A DNA stretch of 64,000 nt from Diphasiastrum complanatum (lineage: Eukaryota; Streptophyta; Lycopodiopsida; Lycopodiales; Lycopodiaceae). The notes beneath the pieces were generated by a model. That model saw only the letters and a list, made by a program, of their open reading frames with translations. It was not told where the DNA came from and did no database searches. The stretch lies in the NCBI GenBank assembly GCA_029204225.1, contig CM055098.1, positions 9,728,746-9,792,745 on the forward strand. The letters run 5' to 3'. Every line of letters starts with the position of its first letter. The first letter of the stretch is position 1. Positions 35,284 to 46,348 of this stretch are shown in pieces. The position numbers and the translations under genes are program-made.

Positions 35284-36020
35284 CTACCTAAGATTTACAA
35301 GCAAATCTAATCAAAAAGTTTAAATCTGATTAGATTTCAAGCTAGGAATTGTCTAGATTCTACTTTCTAGCTAGTTTGTAGTTTTTTGGTGATGTAGAGC
35401 TTCAAACCACTTTGAATGGTCTAGATCAGGTACTGTATGGAATTTCAGGTGCAGGCACGTGTGAAATCCACCCATTTTCAGTTTGGTGGTTCTCTCTCAT
35501 CTTAGATCCAAATTTCATGCAATTTGGCCCACTAGAAAGCTAGATGTAGAATCTGATGCAATTTGAATCATGACAATTGGATAAGCCAATCAAAAGTTAT
35601 AAGGTTTTGAATAGTCGTAGGTAGGGTGCCTAGACCTGTGGCAAATCATGAGTACATGTCATTTATTGCCTGAATGATCACAAAAATCATCCAGAAGTTG
35701 ACCAATCTCATCTATATGTGATTTAGGCAAAAAATTTCGGATCTAGGCAAATTATTTCATACAAATAGATTGTATTTGAGTCAATTTGACATTTTTGGAG
35801 TATTTCACACGTGTGAAATTTAGAGAACCATAACTTTTGCCATACTTCATCTTTTTTTACAATTCAAATCTTGTTTTAGAGAGATTGTCAAACTAGTGAG
35901 ACTATCTCACAGTTTTTTGCTTTGTCTTATATGGGATTTGGTTTTTTGCCCTTGATTGATTCCTATAGTGAGAAGATAAGCAATTTTTTCATCCATCTTT
36001 TTTTACTTCCATCATTCTTT

Positions 36021-36950
36021 ATGACTTCAATAGGTGTCTTTCTATTAGAAGCAAGTGAAAGATTATCAACCTCCAATTACTCAAATTTGGAAGATTAGGA
36101 TGGAATCTATCTTAATTCTACAAGATGTGATGGATATTGTATTTGGAATTGAAGAAGAACCACAAATTCCTCAAGAAATTCCAAAGTACAAAAAGAGAGC
36201 TAGGATGGCTCTGCATTATATTAAAATGAATGTCTCAAATGATATCTTAAGAGAAATTGGTGCTTGTACTAATGCCAAAGATGTTTGGGATACTCTCAAG
36301 TCCATCTATGAGGCAAATAATACTTCTAGACTTCTAACACTAAGAAATCAAATTTTTTAAAGTGTACAGAGAAGTGATGAATGTGCTTCAGCTTATGTAA
36401 TGAGAGTTAAAGACCTCCATAGAGAATTGCCATGCATAGGAGACTCCATCAACCAAAATGAACTTGTTCAAGTCATACTTAATGGGTTAAAGGAGGAATA
36501 TGACAACCTTGTTCAGAGTTATGCCATTAAGGAGGAGTTACCAAGTTTGGAAGCACTCCAAAGTGTGCTCATTTCTGAAGAATCAAGACAAGAGTATAAA
36601 CTCTTGAAAATGGAAAGACTGTCTCTCAACATTGATGGTAAAGCTCTCTTTACCAAAGACAAGCACAAGACAAGAAGTAAGAATCAACACCAACCCTCTT
36701 CAAGCAAGAACAATCTTATTTCCAAGGAGAAAGGAGAAGAGGACGAGTCCTCTCAAGCTTTCACATCCAAGAAGAAGAAGAAAAACATCAAGTGTTTCTT
36801 TTGTGGCAAGAAGGGGCATTATGCCACCAATTGCTTCAAGAAGAAGAGTCAATTCAAGCAAGTCAACATTTCCAAGATGCTCATGCAAGTGATGGAGAGG
36901 GATCTCTTATGGTCTCGAGTTTTTCTTCATCACCTTTCAAGAAGGATGGT
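36021..36950 (+). pseudogene. Copia gag, broken
   Basis: An ATG at 36021 starts MTSIGVFLLEASERLSTSNY and the frame shifts by one base just before the IWKIRMESIL part. It continues with KRARMALHYIKMNVSND, a TAA at 36358, then VQVILNGLKEEYDNLV and the knuckle CFFCGKKGHYATNC (CX2CX4HX4C) at about 36790. The homologous protein at 62297 shares MxSIG, SNYS and KMNV words. Confidence 0.85.
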
Positions 36951-38918
36951 TCATGGTACATTGATAGTGGAGCTTCCTCACATATGTGTAGCTCCAAGCA
37001 TTCTTTTTCATCCATGACACCTTACGAAGGAGCCAAGAAGTCCATCTACACAGCAAATGATCATGAGTGTACTATTGAAGGCATAGGGACCATTCCCTTA
37101 AAGCTTTCATCATCAAAAGTTCTTTCTCTGTCTAAAGTACTTTTTGTTCCTAAGTTAACAAAAAGTCTTATTAGTGTTGGGCAATTGTTTGATAGTGGAC
37201 TAGATGTGAATTTCAATGTTGATACATGTACAATCAAGAAGCATGATGAGATCCTTGCATTTGGGTCTAGATATGGTGGAATCTACAAGCTTGATCCCAA
37301 AGAGTATGCTAACTCTTGTGATGGTGCTTTTGCTTCTCATATGTCTTTGGAGGAACTATGGCATAGAAGGTTGGGGCATCCCAACCATAGTTCTATGGTG
37401 TCCATGGTCAAGAAAGCCAAAGCTATTGGCTTGCCTAATATTATCTCCAAGAATTTCAAGCCATGTGAGGCTTATGCCATATCTAAATCTCATAAAAAGC
37501 CTTTTTCAAAGTCATCTATTAAGCCTACACATCCATTGGATCTCATACACTCAGATGTGCACTTCTCATCTTCAAAGAGCTGCTAAAGGCTTTGCACTAT
37601 ATATGGCCTTGACTATGAAGAAACCTTTGCTCCTGTAGAAAAGATGGTGACAATAAGAATCATAATCTCTCTTGCCTTATTTTTTAAGTGGAAATTGTAT
37701 CAACTTGATGTCTCCAACGCTTTTTTGAATGCCTATATTGAGGAGGAGATATACATGGAACAACCTCAAGGATTTATCAAGGATAAATCTAAGGTGTGTT
37801 TGCTATTTAGAAGTCTTTATGTCTTGAAGCAAGCACCTAGATGATGGTATTCAAGACTCAACAACTTTCTACTTTCAATAGGATTTGTGCTTAGTGACTA
37901 TGATTCTATGTAGTTAAAGTTTGATGGTAGTAATATTGTCATTCTTCTAATCTATGTAGATGACATTATTCTTAGTGGAAGTTGTTTGATGCTAGTTCAA
38001 GAAACTAAGGATGCATTAGGAGAAGAATTTAAAATGCAAGATCTAGGAGAGATCCATTACATTTTAGGCATTGAGATTGATTTTTATGAAGATTATGCTT
38101 TTATTTGTCAATCTAGATATGTCTTTTCTATGTTGAGAGAATTCAATATGCAAAATTGTAAAGGAATAGATACTCCCATGGAGCAACATGTAAAAGATTC
38201 TATTAAAGGTGATGAAAGATCCTTCGAGGACATCACACTTTATAGGAGTCTTATAGGCTCCTTAATTTGGCTTACTATCACTAGACCCGATTTGAGCTAT
38301 TGTGTGCACAAATTGAGTCAATTTATGCAAGATCCTAAGATCCAACATTGGAAGATGGCCAAAAGAGTTCTAAGATATGTATCTTCTACTCAAGATTACG
38401 GTTTATTGTACAAGAATGAAGATCTAACCATTGTTGGCTATTCGGATTTCGATTTTGCAAGTGATAAGATGGATCGAAAGTCCATTAATGCATATACTAT
38501 CTTTCTTGGAGGCAATCTTGTGTCTTGGCTTTCAAAGAAGCAAGATACCATATCTCTATCTTCTTGTGAGGCCGAGTACAAAGCACTCACTACAACAACT
38601 AAAGAGGTGATTTGGATCAAGAGGTTAATCATGGAGCTAAAGTGCATCAAATAGGATGATCTTCCCTTGATCAAGTGTGACAACATATCAGCCCAAGCTC
38701 TTGCAAACAGTCCTATTTTTCATGCAAAAAGCAAGCATATAGAAGTGGCACACCATTTTGTAAGAAAAAAGCTCATTGGAGGTGAAATCAACTTGGAACA
38801 TGTCGACACATCTTCATGTATTGCCGATCTTTTCACAAAGCCACTTTGCAAAGGTGCCTTCTCAAAGCATAGATCTAATCTTGGTCTTATCTCAAGATCG
38901 ATGCTTGATCCACATTAG
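36905..38918 (+). pseudogene. Copia pol, broken and internally deleted
   Basis: Protease has WYIDSGASSHM. The pre-integrase region has LEELWHRRLGH and the integrase begins PLDLIHSDVHF. At about 37575 the core is lost and the sequence resumes in the RT N-terminus (YGLDYEETFAPVEKM after a frame change). RT has QLDVSNAFLNAYIEEEIYM and LLIYVDDIILSG. RNase H has SLSSCEAEYKALTTTTKE and FHAKSKHIEVAHHFVR. Stops stand at 37843, 37912 and 38652. Gag and pol are in different frames around 36900. Confidence 0.85.
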
Positions 38919-38926
38919 ATACTTTT

Positions 38927-38936
38927 TTAGGAGGAG
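38927..38936 (+). other. Copia polypurine tract
   Basis: AGGAGGAG immediately before the 3' LTR. Confidence 0.75.
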
Positions 38937-39549
38937 TGTTAAAATATTGGGAAAATATATCTAATGTTGTAAGTAGGGGTCCTAAAAATGCCAAAGATGA
39001 ATTGAGCTCTTTTGGCTTAGTAAAGACCCATATTAGAATAAAATATTCAAGGTAGGTAGAAGTAGAAACTCGAGCTACCATAGGAATTGTCATTTGTACT
39101 TTGCATGCCAAATTTAATGCATGAAAAGACTAGGTGGCACAATTAGACATATTTAGGTGGCTTGAATAAGTCTAGATAGCTTGAGAGGTGGATTCATAAC
39201 TCCAATTCAACTCAAAGTAGGAGGAGAGTCCATGGATCTATATATATGTGATGTACTCTCATTGAGAAGATGATGAAATTTGTGTATAATGCAAATTTGG
39301 AGACTAAGCTCTTTGTGCCCTCTCTCTCTACTTGAGTTTGTACTTTCATATTCTCTCTCTAGCCGAGTTGAGGCATTTATTGTACTTAGTTTCATGTTTT
39401 GTTGACAGATTTTGCCTGTAACACAATAATATTTCTTGTATGATCAGCTTTCCTATTGTCAATCAATGCTAGTTTGATCTTTATGGTATTATTGGGCTTA
39501 GGAGATCAAAAGTACATGTGTAGGGCGTCCCACACGTGTGAATTCAACA
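38937..39549 (+). repeat. Copia 3' LTR
   Basis: 613 bp, colinear with 34663-35271. Confidence 0.9.
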
Positions 39550-39554
39550 TTGCA

Positions 39555-40462
39555 CCGGCGTCTCAAAGGGCATTGGGACTCGAGCTTCCCTAACACGCGC
39601 TTAAGTCTAACATTCATAAATCATGCACTTATGTAAAAGCCAATTTAGAAACGTAACATGCTTAACCATTCAGACTTAAGAAAACTGGAATCCCAACCAA
39701 CCTGAAAGCCAACTCAAAATCCGTCCCCAAAAGGTAACCAAAGGCAAAGACAAGCCACACATGAAATTCAAGGCATAGTGGTCGTCAAACTGACCAAATG
39801 GCATAGCGGCAAGCCACATGTCGGTGACGTGGACCCTTAGGCGTTGGCGACGCAAAAAGGTTGTAGTAAGGGTCCTTCCACTTGGACCAGTTCTGGAGGC
39901 GAAACCGAAATGGTAATCATCCTTAAGGATCAACTTTATTAAATTTGAAAGAGGTTACATTCATACATAGACTGACTGGTCTCGGGGCCACCAACACATG
40001 CTGGGCATTGTGCCTGGCTCGTGCTGGTAGAGGGAGCTGAGACCTGGCGACTGGATTCCTGGCGCTGGTTGAGCTGTCCAAGTTTCTGTCTGCCGGACTC
40101 CTCCTATAGTTCTGGTGTGATTCGGCGTGCCCCCTCTGTCCTGGAATATAGTGCTTTTTGGTAAAGCACGCTTTTTAGAACTTAGTTTTTATTTTGCTAA
40201 GTAAGTCTGGCAAGCTTGGCAGAATTAGTCTGGCTCCCGAACATGGGTCCCGGGAGCCGTCCCAACGGCATAATCAACTTGACTCCTCACTAGGCCATGA
40301 CTCGAGCTCCAGAGCTAGCTGATGACTTTTGACTACTTGACTGGCTCACCACAGGTCGGAGGCTCAGTCCTCGGCTTTCTAACCTGCTCTGGGACCATAG
40401 GGAGTGTCACTCCTTAGAGTCTTACAGGGCACACTGGGTGCACCCGAGTCAACTTTACAACA
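39555..40462 (-). repeat. 3' LTR of the Gag-protease element (with 34656-34662)
   Basis: About 915 bp once the 7 bases left of the Copia insertion are added. It aligns along its whole length to 43705-44618, with roughly 5-8 percent differences by eye. Confidence 0.85.
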
Positions 40463-40474
40463 TCCTCCCCTCGT
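40463..40474 (-). other. Polypurine tract
   Basis: The minus strand reads GAGGGGAGGA directly before the 3' LTR start TGTTGTAAAG. Confidence 0.75.
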
Positions 40475-40826
40475 TTGAGAAAGCTATGTCCTCATCAGGG
40501 CCAAACTAGAACTTAAGACTCACGGCACGGGCTTGATTCAATGGCCGAACTTTATTCACAATTACAAGGGCACGAGCTTGATTCACCGGCCAAGGAAAAG
40601 ACAAACCTCTAGAAAATAAAAAATCACTTTTGCACTTAGCACAAGAAAAGTGTAGATCTAGTTCACTTACGTAAAACCTGTGTAAAGTTGCAACATAATT
40701 TAAAGTACTTTAGGCCCCATGAAAACTGGCAGCTTGCTTTATTAACATAGAAAGAAAAAGGTACCTGGGCTCCATTGAGCCTAAGATATGCCATTTGTAG
40801 CGCATCTGAATGAGTACCCTGGGACT

Positions 40827-42957
40827 CTAGATTTTCCGTTGGTCGCACAAGGTGAGCTCCTTGAGCTCGGGATCGACACTCAGATCCATCTTTGATGTGG
40901 ACGCTGCAGATACTGGTGGCTTCTTCTGAGTTTGTGTCGCCTGCTTGATTTCTGCTGGTTCTCCTTCGTTGAAGAGGTGAATGAGGTTTGAAGGGATCGC
41001 TGGCTCAGCTTCAGTTGTATCATTCATTTCTAATTGATCTCCTGGCACAACTCTGATGACACAAGGTTTTCTGCCATTATATAACAACACAAGATTAACC
41101 CCCTTTGCCAGGAAGGCCACCACATGTTCGTTAAATCAACTTAGTCCTAAGATGGCATCGAAAGTAGTCATTTTCAAAACTGTGAATGTTAATCGATTTT
41201 TCCAAGTCCCTAGCGTGATTGGCAAATTGGTTGCCAATCTACAAGTTGTCATTGTGCCTTTGGCGGTCTCCACACAGATAGGGGTCGCATTTTCTTCACA
41301 TTGAATGCCCAATTCCTCTGCCAAACTTTCTGACAAGTAGTTATGAGATGCTCCTAGATCCACCATGAAGTGAATGATCTTGCCTTGGATGCAGCCTTTG
41401 AGGTACAACAACTTTGATCCTTTTGTAGGAGTCGCCATAAGATGTTCTCGATAAGCCGCAAATGCCCCTATTTGTTGTAGGGCATTCAGGTCGGACTTCG
41501 TCAAATCCACTTCTGGGTCTTCTTCGTTGTCTTGTTCACATTCCGCTTGATCAGACACCTCTCTTTCCATCTTATTAAACACTTCGGTCGTTGCCATGAT
41601 TTGTTTATTCAATGGCTTGGGACACGACCTCCAAGAGTGACCTTGCTGTTGACAATAAAGCAGCGTAGGAAACTGTCTTATATGGTGAGCTATTGCTATG
41701 ACTACCTGTAGGACCAAAGTTGCTCCTTCTCTGAAAGGTATTCCCTTCGCTGTTGCCTTGGTTGCCAAACCCTGTTCTTGCAAGGAATCTGTTCACGCTA
41801 CCTGAGGCTTGGTTACCATTTGAAGTTGAGTCCCCCCTTGGGAAGAAGCTTGGACTCGATCTGGATCCACTAAGTACCTTTGTTGTCGTTGAGAGAGCAG
41901 TTGGTGCCAGTGTGATCTCATAATCGCAAACCATTTCAGCCGCCCGAATAGTTGAGTTAAAGTCGTTGGGCATATAGCTGTCTATTGCTCGCCGGGTCCA
42001 TGTCTGCATTCCAGACAAGAGGTAGTGGGTCTTGTCGGCTTCTGACATATCTTCAATTACCCATACGCTCTGTCTGAATTTGTTCAGGTACTCTCGTAGC
42101 GAACCTTTTTGCTTGAGTCTTAATAATTCTGCCCTCAACCTCATGTGTGAATCTTTGGGTATGAACTCCTCTCGTAGCGCATTTTTGAATGCATCCCATG
42201 TCCGGAACTGCATCCCTGCCACTCGGTACCAATTTGTTGTGTAACTCTCAAAATATGCTAACGCCAAGTCTGCTCTCTCTTCTTCAAGGATATTCATCAA
42301 GCGAAAGTAATGGTCCATGTGAAACAACCAATCCTCCACAACTTGAACGTCACGCTCCCCTTTGAAAGTAGGTGGTGCTTTTACTTTAGCGGTCTTCTTT
42401 GGGCCTTCTGCGTTTTGCGCCGGAGTATCCCTTGGTCTGAGTGGAGGAGGCATCCCTACATTCCCTCTTGTGGTCTCCAGCTCCTCAAACCTGGCTTTGA
42501 GCTATGTTAGCCCATCTCTCAGTTCTCTAGCGAGGTCAAATTGACTGTGGTTCATGGCTCGCATGGATGCTTGCCATTCTTTCCTTTCTATTTCTCTGTC
42601 CTTCTTTACCTCACTAAGCATAGCCGCCATTGCGCTGGATAGGTATTGGTGCATCTTCACATCAAAGAGGTCTTGGTGCGCCTCTGACACACGTTCATCT
42701 CTTGGTGCCGGTTCAGAAGGGGCGCCAATTTCTTCTTGAGGAGGTGCCGCTGGGGCGTGCATACGCTCTTTCTTTCTCGATTTGGATCTGGCACCATCTC
42801 GGTGCAAGCGAGAGCCATATTCTCGGCCTTGCTCTTTCCCATCTGTTAATGCTCGTGATTCATCAAGGTGGTCATCCATCCTGGTAAGAGGTGCACTTCC
42901 ACTAGTCTGTTTTCCTTCTCTTTTGGAAAGCTCTCCCCTTTGCACACTGGGCCCCAC
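40827..42957 (-). pseudogene. Gag-protease polyprotein (Ty3/Gypsy-like), broken
   Basis: In order: charged N-terminus (RDERVSEAHQDLFDVKMHQ), the retrotransposon Gag domain (FKGERDVQVVEDWLFHMDHY, AYFESYTTNWYRV, LREYLNKFRQSVWVIEDM), a CCHC knuckle at about 41650 (QQQGHSWRSCPK), and a retropepsin-like domain with FMVDLGASHNYLS. The catalytic triad is DLG rather than DSG or DTG. A tail (VRVVPGDQLEMND) follows. Breaks: TAG at 42502-42504 between the first and second parts, a one-base frame change inside the knuckle near 41655, and TGA at 41136-41138 after the AILGLS strand. No RT follows. Confidence 0.85.
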
Positions 42958-43690
42958 AACTCTCTTTCCTTCTTTATTAAGTCAGCTTCAGTACAAAAGT
43001 ATCTCCTCCTCAAATGAGCATGATCAAATCACATGAGGACCAAGTAGGAATCAGGGGTTATTCAGGTCCGGGCAAGCACACAACAAACAAACATACCAAC
43101 CAAAGCAAACACAGAGGATCCCTCTCAAGTCACATCCCCCTTGAGACTGGACGTAGGATTTTTGCCTAGCCGCGCCCACACAAATCTATCACAGAATTAG
43201 CCCACGGGGAAACATCCATCCAACCATCTATGCTTTCACCGTTAAGCAGCACATTGCCTCAGTAATGCCCCACCAAATCTGGTCGATAGCCCTTATAGCT
43301 AAACGATCGACAACTATCCCGCACCGGCAGCTAACCACCCGTGCTTTACACCAAAATTTGAGCAGCATCTCTGTATCAATGGTTAACCCGTACAGTTCGA
43401 ATATGTCACCCGACACCCCACAAGGCACAGACCGTGCTTTCACCTTCCTACGCAGCACTTTGCCTCATCTGTCCTACATGCAGACGATGTCAGGCCCGAA
43501 CCGCGAGAACTGACCGTGTTTACACCTCAAGGGCAGCACCTTGACTCATCAAGTCCCCCGTTCTGCCGACCACCCCGACCGTGGACGCACCCGTGCTTAC
43601 ACTGTGGGCAGCACCTTGCACAACGGCTGTCCAGACAAATCCCAAAAAGTGGTCCTCCCTGTGAAACTTGCGTAGCTGACCGTCTAGTCA

Positions 43691-43702
43691 GCTCTGATAC
43701 CA
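43691..43702 (-). other. Primer binding site of the Gag-protease element
   Basis: TGGTATCAGAGC on the minus strand, two bases from the 5' LTR end. Confidence 0.85.
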
Positions 43703-43704
43703 CA

Positions 43705-44618
43705 TGTTGCACCGGCGCCTCAAAGGGCACTAGGACTCGAGCGGTTTTCCCAACACGTGCTTAAGTCTAACATTCATCCATCATGCACTTACGTAAAAGC
43801 CAACTTAGAAACGTAACAAGCTTAACCATTCAGACTTAAGAAAACTAGAATCCCAACTAATCCAAAAGCCAACTCAGAATCCGTCCCCAAAAGGTAACCA
43901 AAGGCAAAGACAAGCCACACATGAAACTCAAGGCATAGTGGTTGCCAAACTGACGAAATGGCATAGCGACGAGCCACACGTCGGTGATGTGGACCCTCCT
44001 TAGGCGCCGACGACGCAAAAAGGTTGTAGTAAAGGTCCTTCCACTTGGACCAGTCCCGGAGGCGAAACCGAAATGGTAATCATCCCCAAGGATCAACTTT
44101 ATTAAATTTGGAAGAGGTTACATTCATACATAGACTGACTGGTCTCGGGGCCACCAACACGTGCTAGGCATTGTGCCTGGCTTGTGTTGGTAGAGGGAGC
44201 TGAGACCTGGCGACTGGATTCCTGGCACTGGTTGAGCTGCCCAAGTTTTCGTCTGCTGGACTCCCCCTATAGTTCTGGTGTGATTCGGCACGTCCCCTCT
44301 GTCCTGGTGCTTTATGGTAAAGCACACTTTTTTGGACTTAGTTTTTATTTTGCTGATTAAGCTTGGCAAGCCTGGCAGAATCAGTCTGGCTCCCGAACAT
44401 GGGTCCTGGGAGCCGTCCCGACGGTAGAATCAACTTGACTCCTCACTAGGCCATGACTCGAGCTCCAGAGCTAGCTCATGACTTGTGACTACTTGACTGG
44501 CTCACCACAGGTCGGAGGCTCAGTCCTTGACTTTCTAACCTACTCTGGGACCATAGGGAGCGTCACCCCTTAGAGTCTTACAGGGCACACTGGGTGCACC
44601 CGAGTCAGCTTTACAATA
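43705..44618 (-). repeat. 5' LTR of the Gag-protease element
   Basis: 914 bp; matches 39555-40462. The terminal dinucleotide has changed (ATA instead of ACA). Confidence 0.88.
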
Positions 44619-44634
44619 GCCAGCGCCCACCAAA

Positions 44635-44815
44635 ATGTACCTATTTGCGGGCAAGCACCAGGGTAGGCACCGGGCAACGCAGGCGGCACCGAGCAGCATG
44701 GGTGGCACCGGGCAGCGCAGGAGTGGGGTGTCGGGCAGGGCGGAAATGGTGGCGGGCAGCCCCAGGGTCGGCGTCGGGCAGAGGAGCAGGCGGTGCTGGT
44801 CAGTGCAGCGCCTAG
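44635..44815 (-). repeat. CCGGCRCC array, right arm
   Basis: Repeated GGCACCGGGCA and GTCGGGCAG words, inverted relative to 34085-34430. Confidence 0.6.
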
Positions 44816-44820
44816 GCACA

Positions 44821-45758
44821 TACACACATGAGGATTATGTGTAGTTTGCATATATATGCCCTCTCAAAATTTTCATAGAAACACTTATGCGATACATTCT
44901 GGCTGCTTGGACACGTGGCGCCCAAGCATCCAATTTATTTTTGTGTGGTTGTGGTGAAGCTGGAGCCAAAATGGGGCAGTGCTATGAAGATGCAGGGCTC
45001 CCCCTGAGCAGCGTATTTTGCACCACCACCATGGTGGTGCACTGCCCATATAATGGAGATGGGCAATGGCATCACTCTACCATTGTGCACGCTTGGATCT
45101 GTGGAATACACTCTCTCCCCTCCCCGACACCGTAGCTTGGAACGAGACATGGTGGCGTCAATGTAATTTTGGGCCCAACAAAGGGTTTCGAAGCTCAAGT
45201 GCAGACCGACAATCGAGTCATTCCCTCCCAACTGAGCCACGCGACTCTTGGAGCCTTATTGAGGCATTGACCTTTCGATAACATGCTTTATTCTCCTATC
45301 ATTCATTTTGTTTGGGTTACTCGTGTATAATCATCAGGTCGATACAGTAACGTAAACATTGTCTTTGTTATAAGGAGGTGTGTTGCAATCGTAAGTAGGG
45401 GTCATGCACATGTATAGTAGTTCTGCTAACCATAGTTAAGGAATACCTTTTGATGCACGTACATTTTTCGCTTGTAGCATGATATGCACATGTTGCATGC
45501 GTTGTTTTGGTTATCATATCTTGAGCATTGTATATGTGAATATGACTCGACCTCTTGGAATATAGAGGAAGGGAACCTAATTGGCCTAGGAAAACTGTTG
45601 ATTGTGTTATATATCGACGATTCGCATCCTTGATCCTCGCTGATTATTTCCTCCCCTTGAATTTTCTAGGCCCCTTGATCTGTTGAGGTTGATGTGCTGG
45701 CTAGCTGGTCATTTCCTTGGTCCCATTCTATTGCTTCTCTTGCTGGAAAACTAATTTC
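44821..45758. other. No gene seen
   Basis: Open frames at 44887-45240 on both strands lack recognisable motifs. The remainder is AT-moderate sequence. Confidence 0.35.
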
Positions 45759-46330
45759 TTATGGTATAACTGGCAAAGGAGACAACTTGAACGAAGGCTT
45801 TATCTTCTTCAAGTCATGTATACGTAGTCGGCTGCTTTTGCGGAGTGGGGTGGTACTTGTCTGCGACACTTGAGGTGTAGCGGCTTTACCTAGTGAGATA
45901 TCTTTCAACTGTGTGGCAAAGTCTGGAGGTGGTGAGTTGGATGCTACCTTCACGACAGATTGGACTAAAATTCTTTAGATGTTGCTAGTCCTTATCTGCT
46001 TCATTTGTCTTTGTTGCTTCTTGTGATGGGGCAGTCCAGAAAGGCTGCTGAAAAATCAATGAGGCATGTTGCTTGGTTCATTGTCAGGTAAGTGAGTAAT
46101 GAACCTGTGGCAGGCTACTTATTTGGGGACATCAGGGCTTTGGAGATTTTCTCTTGGATAAAATGGGCTTGTATCCAGTCGGCTCGGTGATGGCAGCTAC
46201 TAGGTACATGAAGAAGGTGAGTGATATTCGGGCCTTCCTTGTTCTTGCCACTTCAAAAAAATTCACCACAAAAGTGGCTACTCCTTGAAGGACTTCATCG
46301 AGCTTCAAGTAAAATTCCTTGAATATGCCC
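45759..46330 (-). pseudogene. Unrecognised minus-strand coding relic
   Basis: Two blocks look coding: FKEFYLKLDEVLQGVATFVV followed by ARISLTFFMYLVAAITEPTG (46330 to about 46160), and further on TPLRKSSRLRIHDLKKIKP (about 45800). The first has the hydrophobic pattern of a folded domain and the second a basic motif often seen after plant retroelement Gag or ORF1 regions. I cannot assign a family. Confidence 0.3.
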
Positions 46331-46348
46331 GCTTGGTAGTGTCCATAT

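Larger units (their letters stand above)
34663..39549 (+). mobile_element. Copia LTR retrotransposon, near full length, defective
   Basis: The 5-bp target duplication TTGCA (34658-34662 and 39550-39554) and LTRs of 609 and 613 bp (ends TGTTRAAATATTGG and GAATTCAACA) define it exactly. It inserted into the 3' LTR of the Gag-protease element. Inside are a primer site at 35272, gag, protease, the integrase N-terminus, RT and RNase H, and a polypurine tract. The integrase core is deleted at about 37575, leaving 4.9 kb in total. LTRs differ at roughly a dozen places by eye, so the insertion is moderately young. Confidence 0.93.
34656..44618 (-). mobile_element. Non-autonomous LTR retrotransposon coding Gag and protease only
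   Basis: The 5-bp target duplication GCCAG flanks it (34651-34655 and 44619-44623). Ends are TGTTGCA on the left and TTTACAATA on the right (the other LTR ends TTTACAACA). The minus-strand 5' LTR is 43705-44618 and the primer site 43691-43702. Gag-protease follows at 42957-40827, then a polypurine tract next to the 3' LTR, which is itself interrupted by the Copia insertion 7 bases from its end. Without that insertion the element is about 5.07 kb. Between protease and 3' LTR there is no room for RT, RNase H or integrase, so it must rely on enzymes supplied in trans. Gag and protease look Ty3/Gypsy-like. Confidence 0.88.
34085..44820. mobile_element. Outer GC-rich inverted-arm element, split by nested retroelements
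   Basis: The left arm (34085-34430) repeats TGCCCGGCRCC and GCTGCTCGGCGCC words. The right arm (44635-44815) carries the complement (GGCACCGGGCA, GGCACCGAGCAGC). Removing the LTR element at 34656-44618 and one GCCAG copy leaves a compact unit of about 770 bp with inverted GC-rich arms, much like the other motif-array elements here. Outer target duplications were not identified. Frames in the arms are composition artefacts. Confidence 0.5.

Noticed and set aside
44887-45240. Pair of opposing ORFs as a host gene
   Set aside because: No recognisable domain, start context or splice pattern; adjacent to transposon arms.
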